DNA of 64,000 bases from CAYWXK01 sp964462515. Lineage in GTDB: Bacteria; Planctomycetota; Phycisphaerae; Sedimentisphaerales; Anaerobacaceae. Each line of letters opens with the position of its first letter. The stretch's first letter is position 1. Positions 45,371 to 53,282 of the stretch are shown piece by piece. Made by a program: the position numbers and the translations under genes. The notes under the pieces were generated by a model that made no database searches, was not told the DNA's origin, and saw only the letters and a program-made list of their open reading frames with translations. The stretch lies in the NCBI GenBank assembly GCA_964462515.1, contig CAYWXK010000002.1, positions 127,755 to 191,754 on the forward strand, in the 5' to 3' direction.

Positions 45371-46302
45371 ATTCTAAGTTCGTCGCTGACTTTCGAGCAA
45401 TAGCCGAAAAAGCCGATTCGCGATAGTTCCCCCGCAAGCTCCTCGCACTTTTTATCTGATAGGGTTCGCAGAGGCAGCCGGCATGGCCCGCAATCTATCC
45501 CTATAATCTTCATCGTCGCCTTCAGTGCCGGCAGTAATCCAAACCTCGTTATAACAGAAACAAGCTCTCTCGCACGCCCCTGCTCCTTTTGTGCAGTAGC
45601 CATATCTCCCGCTTCGTATGAGTTTGTAATTCGCTGATATAATGGTGCAGCAAAATTATACGTGCTGCCAATCGCGCCGCGCGCGCCCAGCGCTAACCCA
45701 ACAAGTAAATTCTCATCCTGACCAAGAAGAATATTGAACCTGCCTCCCTGCAAATCAAGACACTGCCCGAAATCCATCATATCGCCGTGCGTATATTTTA
45801 TGCCCGCGAAAGTTTCAATCCGCTCGCCTGCAATCCTTACAAAATCAACCATAGGAAAATGGACGCCGCTGTTTGCCGGCTGATGATAGTAATAAAATGG
45901 CGTTTGGGGCGCTGCGGTGGCAACCTCGGCACAAAAACAAACCAAATCATCGATTGTCTCCGGCTTAAAATAGCTCGGCGCCATAGTAGCTATCGCACGC
46001 GCTGCGATTTTCTTTTCCGCGTGCTCTGCGAGGACCCTGGCCTCCACCAGACTGTGATGCCCTGCGTGCACCAATATCGGCAGCCTGTCGCCGACCACGG
46101 CCTTCCATTTCTCCGCAACCTGCATCCGCTCGCTTGTGCTTAGCGATAGCCCTTCTCCTGTCGAGCCGCACACAAAGGCCGCCTTGATACCGTTCTCTAT
46201 TAAGCACCGCGCCTGTTTCTCCACCACAGCGAGATTCAGGCGGCCATCCTGATGCATAGGTGTTGGAGGCGCTGCTATCAAACCTGTTAGATGTTCTTTC
46301 AT
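45361..46302 (-). CDS. N-acetylneuraminate lyase / DapA-family aldolase
   Basis: About 313 residues from ATG 46302; the longer frame is not needed. A DapA-type TIM barrel has the schiff-base lysine in GIKYTHGDMMDFGQC, the nucleophile-side block FVCGSTGEGLSLS and YYYHQPANSGVHF. The order YYYH...DFGQC...GSTYN, and GPCRLPL at the end, resembles animal and bacterial sialate lyase more than dihydrodipicolinate synthase. It would split sialic acid into pyruvate and N-acetylmannosamine; this is inference. Confidence 0.75.
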   Translation of the reverse strand: MKEHLTGLIAAPPTPMHQDGRLNLAVVEKQARCLIENGIKAAFVCGSTGEGLSLSTSERMQVAEKWKAVVGDRLPILVHAGHHSLVEARVLAEHAEKKIAARAIATMAPSYFKPETIDDLVCFCAEVATAAPQTPFYYYHQPANSGVHFPMVDFVRIAGERIETFAGIKYTHGDMMDFGQCLDLQGGRFNILLGQDENLLVGLALGARGAIGSTYNFAAPLYQRITNSYEAGDMATAQKEQGRARELVSVITRFGLLPALKATMKIIGIDCGPCRLPLRTLSDKKCEELAGELSRIGFFGYCSKVSDELRIQN

Positions 46303-46498
46303 TGCAAATCCATTTGTTTTTCTTTTTGAAGATACCCAACAAAGTATATGCACTTGCACCTTCTGCGCCAAGATCAAATTAGAAAGCAACTTAGGCACGC
46401 TAAATACGGCCTTTCTTGGCTCACGCCCCGAATCCGCCCAGCTTATCGGTAAAATCGCTTGCAAAGTTACAAAGTTTCCTGTAAATTACGACTTGTCC

Positions 46499-46572
46499 GG
46501 CGGTGTAGCTCAGTTGGTTAGAGCGTGGGATTCATAAGCCTAAGGTCGTCGGTTCGAATCCGACCGCCGCCA
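46499..46572 (+). tRNA. tRNA-Met (CAT)
   Basis: A cloverleaf can be drawn: acceptor GGCGGTG/CGCCGCC, D-stem GCTC/GAGC, anticodon loop TTCATAA, T-arm GTCGG TTCGAAT CCGAC. The anticodon is CAT. It has no encoded CCA. It could be Ile2 (lysidine), but the body resembles elongator Met. Confidence 0.9.
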
Positions 46573-46612
46573 TTGCTCTCGGTTCTCAGCTTAGTTTGCT
46601 GCAAACCGGGGA

Positions 46613-46740
46613 AATCCGAAGCACGAAATACTAAATACGAAGCAATAGCTAATGACCAAAATTCAAAACAGGATGTTTGGACATTGGGATTTTGTATTTC
46701 GATATTGTTTAGGGTTTCGATATTCGAATTTAGGATTTCT
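46613..46740. repeat. Dispersed repeat between the Met and Glu tRNAs
   Basis: The stretch starts near aagcacgaaatactaaatac and continues with attcaaaacaggatgtttgg and then ttcgatattcgaatttagga. Its translated reading frames are of the EARNTKYEA type that I recall from unrelated genomes as junk repeat text. No gene. Confidence 0.6.
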
Positions 46741-46764
46741 CAAACTAAACTTAAGTTTAGTTTG
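46741..46764. repeat. 24-bp perfect palindrome upstream of tRNA-Glu
   Basis: The 24 bases equal their own reverse complement; the centre is cttaag. It ends seven bases before the tRNA-Glu gene. Confidence 0.85.
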
Positions 46765-46770
46765 AGCTTT

Positions 46771-46843
46771 GCCCCCATCGTCTAGTGGCCCAGGACGTCG
46801 GGTTCTCAACCCGGTAACAGGGGTTCGACTCCCCTTGGGGGTA
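46771..46843 (+). tRNA. tRNA-Glu (CTC)
   Basis: Acceptor GCCCCCA with TGGGGGT, anticodon stem CGGG/CCCG with loop TTCTCAA, anticodon CTC. The D-arm ATCGTCTAG and T-arm GGGGTTCGACTCCCC are typical. The first acceptor pair is G-T. Confidence 0.9.
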
Positions 46844-46868
46844 TTTTGACCGACATAGTCGGTCAAAA
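46844..46868 (+). terminator. Hairpin after tRNA-Glu
   Basis: TTTTGACCGAC and its exact reverse complement surround a 3-base loop ATA. It directly follows tRNA-Glu and may end its transcription, although no T run follows. Confidence 0.55.
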
Positions 46869-46949
46869 TAGAGCAGGTGAGCATTTGAACAGTAGGACCC
46901 TGCTTCGCTATATATGTTGGAGGTGTAATATTAAACAAGGAAAAGAAAA

Positions 46950-47237
46950 ATGAATGAGAAAATATTTTGGGTCTGGAATGGTTGGGGAGTACTTTTTACT
47001 GGTATCATTGTTCTCTCAATGTTTTTACATATCCTCTTAGCTGAAAAGATTGAAAAAATGGGGCGAACACATCTAATAGGGCGAACACCCATACGAAATC
47101 TATTGACTTTGGTAGATCTATCGATGATAATACTATCCTTCATTTTCTCAGGTTGGGTAGCTGGTTTGCTTGCTTTTCCGCTCGGATTGATTGGCGGAAT
47201 AATATTAGCAAGGTTGCTCATACCGCCTAGCGACTAA
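46950..47237 (+). CDS. Small integral membrane protein of unknown function
   Basis: A 95-residue protein with aaggaaaag upstream of ATG 46950. There are about three membrane segments: residues 9-28, 58-73 and 75-92 (FSGWVAGLLAFPLGLIGGI). I recognise no family. The gene is AT-rich relative to tadA and lies in the segment just after tRNA-Glu, which could be foreign DNA. Confidence 0.6.
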   Translation: MNEKIFWVWNGWGVLFTGIIVLSMFLHILLAEKIEKMGRTHLIGRTPIRNLLTLVDLSMIILSFIFSGWVAGLLAFPLGLIGGIILARLLIPPSD

Positions 47238-47284
47238 TATTATGAATCAATCCCTATTTTCGTTATGCTGTTTTATAAGAATTT

Positions 47285-48424
47285 ATGCTTATTAGCCCGA
47301 ATTACCCCGATAAGAAATTAGAAAATGCCTCAGTTGATGATTTAATCGATGTTTTCGAAGATAGAATAACCTTTTGGTTGTTAAAACCGGCAGAAAATCT
47401 TTTAAATCTGAATAATGGTTTTATTCCAGCAGTAGCCCTAATTCTTACGTATTTTGAAGGATTTTCAATTTATCAGTTAGGCGAGAAGAGCGAAGGAAAA
47501 TCAAAAAAGTTTTTCAGAGATGCTTTTGTTTCTGTTTTCAAAAAAACAAGCGCTAATGAGGAATTACTTGGAAGAGTTGCAGACGTTTTGTATGAAGATG
47601 CAAGGTGTGGATTTTTTCACGATGGTATGTTTAGAGATAAAATTAGTTTTGATACTCGTAAAAACGGGAAAACGCTTTTAATTACAGTACCAAAAGTTGA
47701 GGGTAAGTTAGATGAGAACGGAGAAATTCAGTCAGTCATTATAAATCCGCGTAAATTTTACAAAACAATAGAATCTCATTTTACGGAGTATATAAAGTTA
47801 CTGAGAGACCGTAACAACAAAGAGCTTCGACATAAATTTCAGATGGCAGCTAACTCCCTATGGCGATTAAATGAACCAGATCGAGTAATTGGTATGAGTG
47901 AACAAGAGTTTATGCAGTCTGTTCAATCCCAAATAAATATCCCCGAAGAAGATGTACACTTTATGCGATTAGCTATTGAGCAGGCGAAGATTGCCGAGGA
48001 GAATGGCGATGTGCCGATAGGGGCGGTCATCGTTCACAACGACACCATAATCGCAAAGGCATATAACCAGAGAGAACAACTTCAGGACCCTACCGCCCAC
48101 GCTGAGATAATCGCACTTACCCAGGCGGCGGCAGCTTTGGAAAACTGGCATTTGAATGGCTGCACGATGTATGTTACATTAGAGCCGTGCCCTATGTGTG
48201 CCGGGGCATTGGTCTTGAGCAGAATGGATAGATTAGTCTATGGCTGCGATGACCCAAAAACGGGCGCAGTGAAAAGTTTATATAATATCGTCCAAGATGA
48301 ACGGCTGAACCACAGATTAAAGGTTACCGCCGGCGTGCTGGCCGATGAATGCAGAGAACAACTGCAGAACTTTTTTGAGCAGAAAAGAGCTACTAAAAAC
48401 AACGAACTAAAAACTCAAAACTAA
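47285..48424 (+). CDS. tadA: TadA tRNA adenosine deaminase fused to an N-terminal R-x4-H domain
   Basis: A 379-residue protein. Residues about 225-375 are a complete tRNA adenosine-34 deaminase: HAE at 272-274 (zinc His and catalytic Glu), PCPMC at 301-305 (zinc cysteines) and VPIGAVIV. It makes inosine-34 in tRNA-Arg and is essential in most bacteria. Residues 1-205 are a separate AT-rich domain with YEDARCGFFHDGM (R107, H112). The R-x4-H spacing is like the HEPN RNase motif and the block resembles a stand-alone family of unknown function. No stop separates the two; a possible internal ATG at 47894 has a weak ribosome site. Confidence 0.85.
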   Translation: MLISPNYPDKKLENASVDDLIDVFEDRITFWLLKPAENLLNLNNGFIPAVALILTYFEGFSIYQLGEKSEGKSKKFFRDAFVSVFKKTSANEELLGRVADVLYEDARCGFFHDGMFRDKISFDTRKNGKTLLITVPKVEGKLDENGEIQSVIINPRKFYKTIESHFTEYIKLLRDRNNKELRHKFQMAANSLWRLNEPDRVIGMSEQEFMQSVQSQINIPEEDVHFMRLAIEQAKIAEENGDVPIGAVIVHNDTIIAKAYNQREQLQDPTAHAEIIALTQAAAALENWHLNGCTMYVTLEPCPMCAGALVLSRMDRLVYGCDDPKTGAVKSLYNIVQDERLNHRLKVTAGVLADECREQLQNFFEQKRATKNNELKTQN

Positions 48425-48428
48425 ATGT

Positions 48429-48516
48429 GGAGAGGTGTCAGAGTGGCTTATCGAGCGGTCTTGGAAAGGCCGTGTCTCGTTTATCGGGACCGCGGGTTCG
48501 AATCCCGCCCTCTCCG
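48429..48516 (+). tRNA. tRNA-Ser (GGA)
   Basis: An 88-base gene with acceptor GGAGAGG/CCTCTCC, anticodon loop TTGGAAA (GGA), a long variable arm and T-arm GCGGGTTCGAATCCCGC. No encoded CCA. It ends 28 bases before the integrase stop and is the likely integration site. Confidence 0.92.
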
Positions 48517-48544
48517 TTAGATTTTTACCTGCGTTTGTAAGTGC

Positions 48545-49744
48545 TTACAGATAGGTAGGTTGAGGAAGTGCCTGTTTGAAATGTGCACCTGACTGTCCTA
48601 AAACTGTCCTACTTTTTGCTATTTCGGCCTCGAAGCTCATACTATTCATGGCTGCCTGTGCATGCCGGTCGTTCATAGTGAAGTACATATCCAGGATGTC
48701 ACTTGAGGAATGACCCATCCATTCCAGAACGTACTTGTAGGACAGATTTTGCTGGGCACAGTAACTGGCGAAGAAGTGCCTGAAGGTATGCAATTTATAC
48801 TGCTGGGGGTTTTCAAAACCGCATTGCCTGCACAGGTTTTTAAGGTAAGCACGAAGCTTTTTGGGAGAAACCTCTCTGCCATCGGGCATCTGGAAGACAA
48901 GCTCGGATTTTCTTGGCAAGGTTTGGAGAAATGGTTTTAACTTCCTGGTGTGCATAGGAATGAACCTGTCTTCCTTGTCCTTGGGTCTGCCACCACTGCC
49001 ACCGCGGTGCACGTGAATCACGTTGCGGTCAAAATCTACATCTTCCCATTGAAGCTGTTGAAGCTCTCCAATTCGCATCCCTGTAAAAGCTAATGCCGCG
49101 AACATAGGCACCGCCCATCTTTCGGCGTTGGAAACCAGCAATTGCACCTGCTCCATTCTGAAGCAAGGCTGTTTTGGCGACTTTACCTTCTCAAAACGAA
49201 TGGGCTCCAAGAGGTTTAGGGAAAGGTACCCATTTCGTGCAGCCCATTTGAAGAGCTGTTTTATCACTATAGTTTCGTGGTAGATACTCTTGGGCGAAAG
49301 CCGGCACTGCTCAGCAAGGTAGGCTCTATAAGCAAAAAGGTCATCTGGAGCAAAGGTCCTTGCCCATCGAGTATTCTCCGACTTACACCACTGTTTGAAC
49401 CGCTCTAACTGCCCTTTGTATTTCACCAGAGTCTTTCTTGCCTGCCCACGTCCTTCACAGAAAGTATAGTATGCATCAGCTATCTCCTGGATGGTTCTTC
49501 TGCTGTCGCGTATTTTTTGCTGACCCCGCTCTATACCCTCTGCAAGAGCATAGGCTGCACGAACAGCTGCGGCTTTGTTGGTTGTCTCGAGCGATTCCTG
49601 ATACTGCCGGCCATTTGTAAAGTATTCTGCCCAATATGGCCTGGCAATACAGGCCTTGCCAGTGCGTTTGTTTTTATACGTTCGCCTGCCAATGTAGATA
49701 GTCGGATTTGTTGCCTCGACAATCTGTTTATCAATTAGTTTCAT
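48545..49744 (-). CDS. int: Tyrosine recombinase / integrase
   Basis: A 399-residue site-specific recombinase. The N-terminal part is an arm/SAM-like core-binding domain (about 85-185). The catalytic domain has RIGELQQLQW (Arg I), KLHTFRHFFASY (His-x-x-Arg), GHSSSDILDMYF (His and the nucleophilic Tyr). Its 3' end lies 28 bp from tRNA-Ser, a common arrangement for elements that integrate into tRNA genes. Confidence 0.93.
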   Translation of the reverse strand: MKLIDKQIVEATNPTIYIGRRTYKNKRTGKACIARPYWAEYFTNGRQYQESLETTNKAAAVRAAYALAEGIERGQQKIRDSRRTIQEIADAYYTFCEGRGQARKTLVKYKGQLERFKQWCKSENTRWARTFAPDDLFAYRAYLAEQCRLSPKSIYHETIVIKQLFKWAARNGYLSLNLLEPIRFEKVKSPKQPCFRMEQVQLLVSNAERWAVPMFAALAFTGMRIGELQQLQWEDVDFDRNVIHVHRGGSGGRPKDKEDRFIPMHTRKLKPFLQTLPRKSELVFQMPDGREVSPKKLRAYLKNLCRQCGFENPQQYKLHTFRHFFASYCAQQNLSYKYVLEWMGHSSSDILDMYFTMNDRHAQAAMNSMSFEAEIAKSRTVLGQSGAHFKQALPQPTYL

Positions 49745-50085
49745 TTTGATTCACCTCCTTTCATCGGATTTTGATTTTTATTACGTTTTCTTGTCTTGTC
49801 CAATTCCATAACTTCCACAACAAACCTGTTTCTCCAGAAGGCAATTGGTTTACCTCTCCTAACACTATGACAGAAAAATCCTTCGGATGCAAGTCTTTTT
49901 ACGGTGGTAGGCGCAAGATGAGCTAATTGGGCCGCTTGTTCAAGAGATAGAACGGGTGGGAATCGGGTGTCATTCTTGAATGCAGACTCCACTTCATCAG
50001 GTGCCAGAGGCCTTCGGTGGGCGCGCCGGTTAAGTGCTTGCGCACCCTCATGCTGGGCTTCGTGTTTTGGTCTTGTGTTTTCCAC
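49741..50085 (-). CDS. Small helix-turn-helix protein (excisionase-like)
   Basis: A 114-residue basic protein with a helix-turn-helix-like segment: VLSLEQAAQLAHLAPTTVKR and RGKPIAFWRNRF, as in excisionase/MerR-type DNA-binding folds. It overlaps the integrase start by four bases, so the two are coupled. It is likely to direct excision or regulate integrase. Confidence 0.7.
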   Translation of the reverse strand: MENTRPKHEAQHEGAQALNRRAHRRPLAPDEVESAFKNDTRFPPVLSLEQAAQLAHLAPTTVKRLASEGFFCHSVRRGKPIAFWRNRFVVEVMELDKTRKRNKNQNPMKGGESK

Positions 50086-50107
50086 TGGTATCCTAGCAAA
50101 AGCGTTC

Positions 50108-50755
50108 TTAATTGCTGCGCTCAGGCAGCATATTTCCTGGTTGCGGACAGGCTGTCATAGTTTTTTTGTTTATTGCAAAGTCACCAAATACCGTTGGCGC
50201 ATGCCGCTTTAGTATTGTTAGGATTGCAATTGCTACTTTTCTTATCTCCAACTGCGATTTGGGGCTTCCTCTGATTTCAATGATGTGCCGCCACTGTCTG
50301 AAGTTTGCTGTGACTGCAATCTCGCTTTCAACGGCATTGGGAAGCACGTATCTCGCATCTTCATTTTTTATTCCTAATTTTTGCAATTTGATGTAAGCTT
50401 CTTTCGCTTTGCCCATAAAATCTTCAAAGAGACAGTGGGCTTTCTTATTACTTCTGATTGAGTCAGGTTCAACGTAACTAAATTGAGACTCATTCACGTA
50501 TCGTTGAGACTTCTGTGTATAGGAGCATAGTCTGTGTCTGACTAATTGATGTATGAATGCTCTTGATCCGCGTATCCTGAAAGTGGCCACACCATGTTCT
50601 AAGACGGATTCGTGGCCTTTTTCGATGATATTCTTTATAAACTGGCGGGTGATTGCCTTTTTCTTTCTTTTAAAGGACTGATATGCCGTTCGACCTGCGT
50701 TTTCTATTAATTCTTCCGCATTCGGCGTTATGGATAACAGTTTTACATAAGCCAT
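50108..50755 (-). CDS. thyX: Flavin-dependent thymidylate synthase ThyX
   Basis: A 215-residue enzyme with the ThyX signature RHRLCSYTQKSQRY, FAD-binding residues around it, HESVLEHGVATFRIRGSR near the start and ANFRQWRHIIEIR near the end. It makes dTMP from dUMP with NADPH and methylene-tetrahydrofolate. On the element it pairs with a ribonucleotide reductase, giving the element its own DNA precursor supply. Confidence 0.93.
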   Translation of the reverse strand: MAYVKLLSITPNAEELIENAGRTAYQSFKRKKKAITRQFIKNIIEKGHESVLEHGVATFRIRGSRAFIHQLVRHRLCSYTQKSQRYVNESQFSYVEPDSIRSNKKAHCLFEDFMGKAKEAYIKLQKLGIKNEDARYVLPNAVESEIAVTANFRQWRHIIEIRGSPKSQLEIRKVAIAILTILKRHAPTVFGDFAINKKTMTACPQPGNMLPERSN

Positions 50756-50811
50756 AATCGATTACCTCCTCTTGTTTGTCATATTTCCATCACCTGTCCT
50801 TGCCGGGATAA

Positions 50812-53202
50812 TTAACCGCATTTCACATACCAGCAGTTATCACACTGGTTGCAGCCTTCCTCTCTCCTCAGAACAGACCCGCATTCGGGGCACCTATTAA
50901 CAGCAGGCGTGATTTCTAATTCGTAATTCAGCTCCAGAGCTTCTTCAATCGCTCTGGCTATGGCATCCGGGCAGGATAGCACACCCACACCTTTAGTTGT
51001 CCTTTTACGTGTAATTGTCGAAAGGCAGCGTATGCCCTTTAGCTGTTCTATGAGGGTTTTAGGGTCGACGCCGCATCGAAGTGCTACCGAGACAGCCCGG
51101 CAGGTTGCCTCGCTTTGTGATGGACATCCACCGGCTTTTCCCAGATTAGCGAATACCTCACAAAGCCCCATGGCATCTCTATTAACGCTGACAAATAGCG
51201 TGCCGCATCCCGTTCGAAATTTGGTGGTCTGACCATTTGTCCTGTAAACCCTTGGCCTTGGCAAAAGCATTTTTGTCTGGTTCGATTCGCCGGAACTGGC
51301 GATTATCTGCTCTTCATCCACGCGAGAAGCATCTCTGTATACGGTGGTGCCTTTGCACCCAAACTCAAAGGCAAGGCGAAAAACCTTGTCCACATCTTCT
51401 ACACTTGAATGCGGCGGGAGATTCACGGTCTTGGATACCGCATTATCAACATACTCCTGGAATGCTGTCTGAATCCGAAGGTGCCATTCAGGAGAGATTT
51501 GATGTGCTGTTACCAACACTTCTGCAAGTTTTTTGGGGATTTCAGGAATGTCTTTGGGCAGGATGCCCTGGCTTAGTAAATTACGCACCTTCTCAGATAA
51601 CCAGCCTTCTTTGGCGCCTATTTCTTCAATAATCGGCTGTAATCGAATGCCTTTCTGGCAATCCTGTGCATCGCGTCTCTTTGCTATTTTAAGGAACGGC
51701 TCAATTCCACCATTACAACCGGCGAGAAGGCTGATAGAGCCTGTTGGAGCGATAGTGACGCAGGTAGCATTTCTCATGGGCCTGTGATATTTTGTGTCCC
51801 ATATACTACCGGCCCAGTTGGGAAAGCTGCCTCTTTCTTTAGCGAGTTTTTCGCTTGCATCGTGGGCATGTTTTTGGATGAACCAGGCCAGTTTACTGGC
51901 GAACTTAACAGCCTTCTGGCTATTATATCTGATACGCAGCAAAACAAGGGTGTCAGCAAAACCCATAATGCCCAGGCCGATCTTACGGTTGCCAAGCGTT
52001 TTTTCGCGAATTTCCGGGACTGGCCAGTTGCTGGCATCTATCACGTTGTCTAAGAATCTTACGGCAAGCAGTATAGTGTGTGCCAGAGATTTCCAATCCA
52101 GATCGGTTGAATCTTGCGTAACAAATTTTGATACGTTAATTGAGCCAAGGTTGCAGGCTTCATATGGAAGCAGCGGTTGTTCGCCACAGGGATTCGTGGC
52201 CTCAATTTGGCCAAGATTCGGTGTTGGATTATCTTCATTGACCCTATCGATGAAGCAAAGGCCAGGCTCGCCGGTAGCGTGTGCATTGACTATAATACTA
52301 TCCCATATTTGCCTGACAATGTAACAGTCGGTTTCTAAGCTCCCATCCACCGGGACCAGGTCATCTAAGGTATAGGTCTTTAAGTTTACAGATCGGGGGA
52401 TGACATATTTTTTCTTTGTTCGAGGGTTAGTGACGATATGTGATGCCTGGGGTTCATTGTAGAGTTTTTCCATAAAGGAATCAGGAACCTTCACAGAGAT
52501 ATTAAAATTGGTAAAGGCATCAAGGCTTCGCTTGGCATAGATGAATTTTAGGATATCTGGATGTTCTATGCTCATCATGCCCATATTAGCTCCTCTGCGG
52601 AAAGCGCCCTGTTGAATTGTGTCGGTGGTTACAGAATACACTCGCCAAAAACTTATGGGGCCGGACGTGGTCCCGCCGCTTGAGGCTACTATATCACCAG
52701 CTGGGCGAAGCTTATCAAAGCAAAAGCCTGTTCCTCCGCCAGCCTTTTGGATGACTGCTGCATTTTTTACTGTGTCAAAAATGCTTTCAATACTATCCTC
52801 CACTGGCAGCACAAAGCATGCGCTTAACATAGCGTCTTTTCGGCCACAGTTCATCAGAGTGGGACTGTTGGGCAAGAAGACCCCATTTACCATAAGGCTG
52901 CAGAATCTATCCGTAATTACTTTTATTTGGGAGGCTGTTTTACCGTACCTGGTTTCTACCTGTGCGATTGTATTGGCTACCCGATGATACATCTGGTCGG
53001 GAGTCTCAACGATTCCCCCGTGTTCGTCTTTCTTGAGATATCGCCGCATCAGCCTTTCGCGAAGCATATCTAAGGGTGCCTCTTTGTTATTTCGGGTTGC
53101 AGTGTCATTTTTACACACCTTGCGTGCATCGGATGTAAGGTTTTCGGTACCTGTATCCTTACCAGCGTAGAGAGTTTGTGATTTTCTGGGCACTCTGCTC
53201 AT
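50812..53202 (-). CDS. nrdJ: Adenosylcobalamin-dependent ribonucleotide reductase NrdJ
   Basis: A 796-residue class II reductase. It has LPNSPTLMNCGRKDAMLSACFV near the start, NPCGEQPLLPYEACNLGS in the centre with the catalytic cysteine, GIMGFADTLVLLRI and APTGSISLLAG. The C-terminus has a four-cysteine zinc motif: CPECGSVLRREEGCNQCDNC. It needs vitamin B12, in line with the cobalamin riboswitch elsewhere in the window. It lies 56 bp upstream of thyX. Confidence 0.95.
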   Translation of the reverse strand: MSRVPRKSQTLYAGKDTGTENLTSDARKVCKNDTATRNNKEAPLDMLRERLMRRYLKKDEHGGIVETPDQMYHRVANTIAQVETRYGKTASQIKVITDRFCSLMVNGVFLPNSPTLMNCGRKDAMLSACFVLPVEDSIESIFDTVKNAAVIQKAGGGTGFCFDKLRPAGDIVASSGGTTSGPISFWRVYSVTTDTIQQGAFRRGANMGMMSIEHPDILKFIYAKRSLDAFTNFNISVKVPDSFMEKLYNEPQASHIVTNPRTKKKYVIPRSVNLKTYTLDDLVPVDGSLETDCYIVRQIWDSIIVNAHATGEPGLCFIDRVNEDNPTPNLGQIEATNPCGEQPLLPYEACNLGSINVSKFVTQDSTDLDWKSLAHTILLAVRFLDNVIDASNWPVPEIREKTLGNRKIGLGIMGFADTLVLLRIRYNSQKAVKFASKLAWFIQKHAHDASEKLAKERGSFPNWAGSIWDTKYHRPMRNATCVTIAPTGSISLLAGCNGGIEPFLKIAKRRDAQDCQKGIRLQPIIEEIGAKEGWLSEKVRNLLSQGILPKDIPEIPKKLAEVLVTAHQISPEWHLRIQTAFQEYVDNAVSKTVNLPPHSSVEDVDKVFRLAFEFGCKGTTVYRDASRVDEEQIIASSGESNQTKMLLPRPRVYRTNGQTTKFRTGCGTLFVSVNRDAMGLCEVFANLGKAGGCPSQSEATCRAVSVALRCGVDPKTLIEQLKGIRCLSTITRKRTTKGVGVLSCPDAIARAIEEALELNYELEITPAVNRCPECGSVLRREEGCNQCDNCWYVKCG

Positions 53203-53282
53203 TTTTCTTCAGGCGTTAACCAATATGTGTTGTCTGATGTTCGCCGATAACAGTTCATTTTTCATGTGACCTTTTTTTACGT

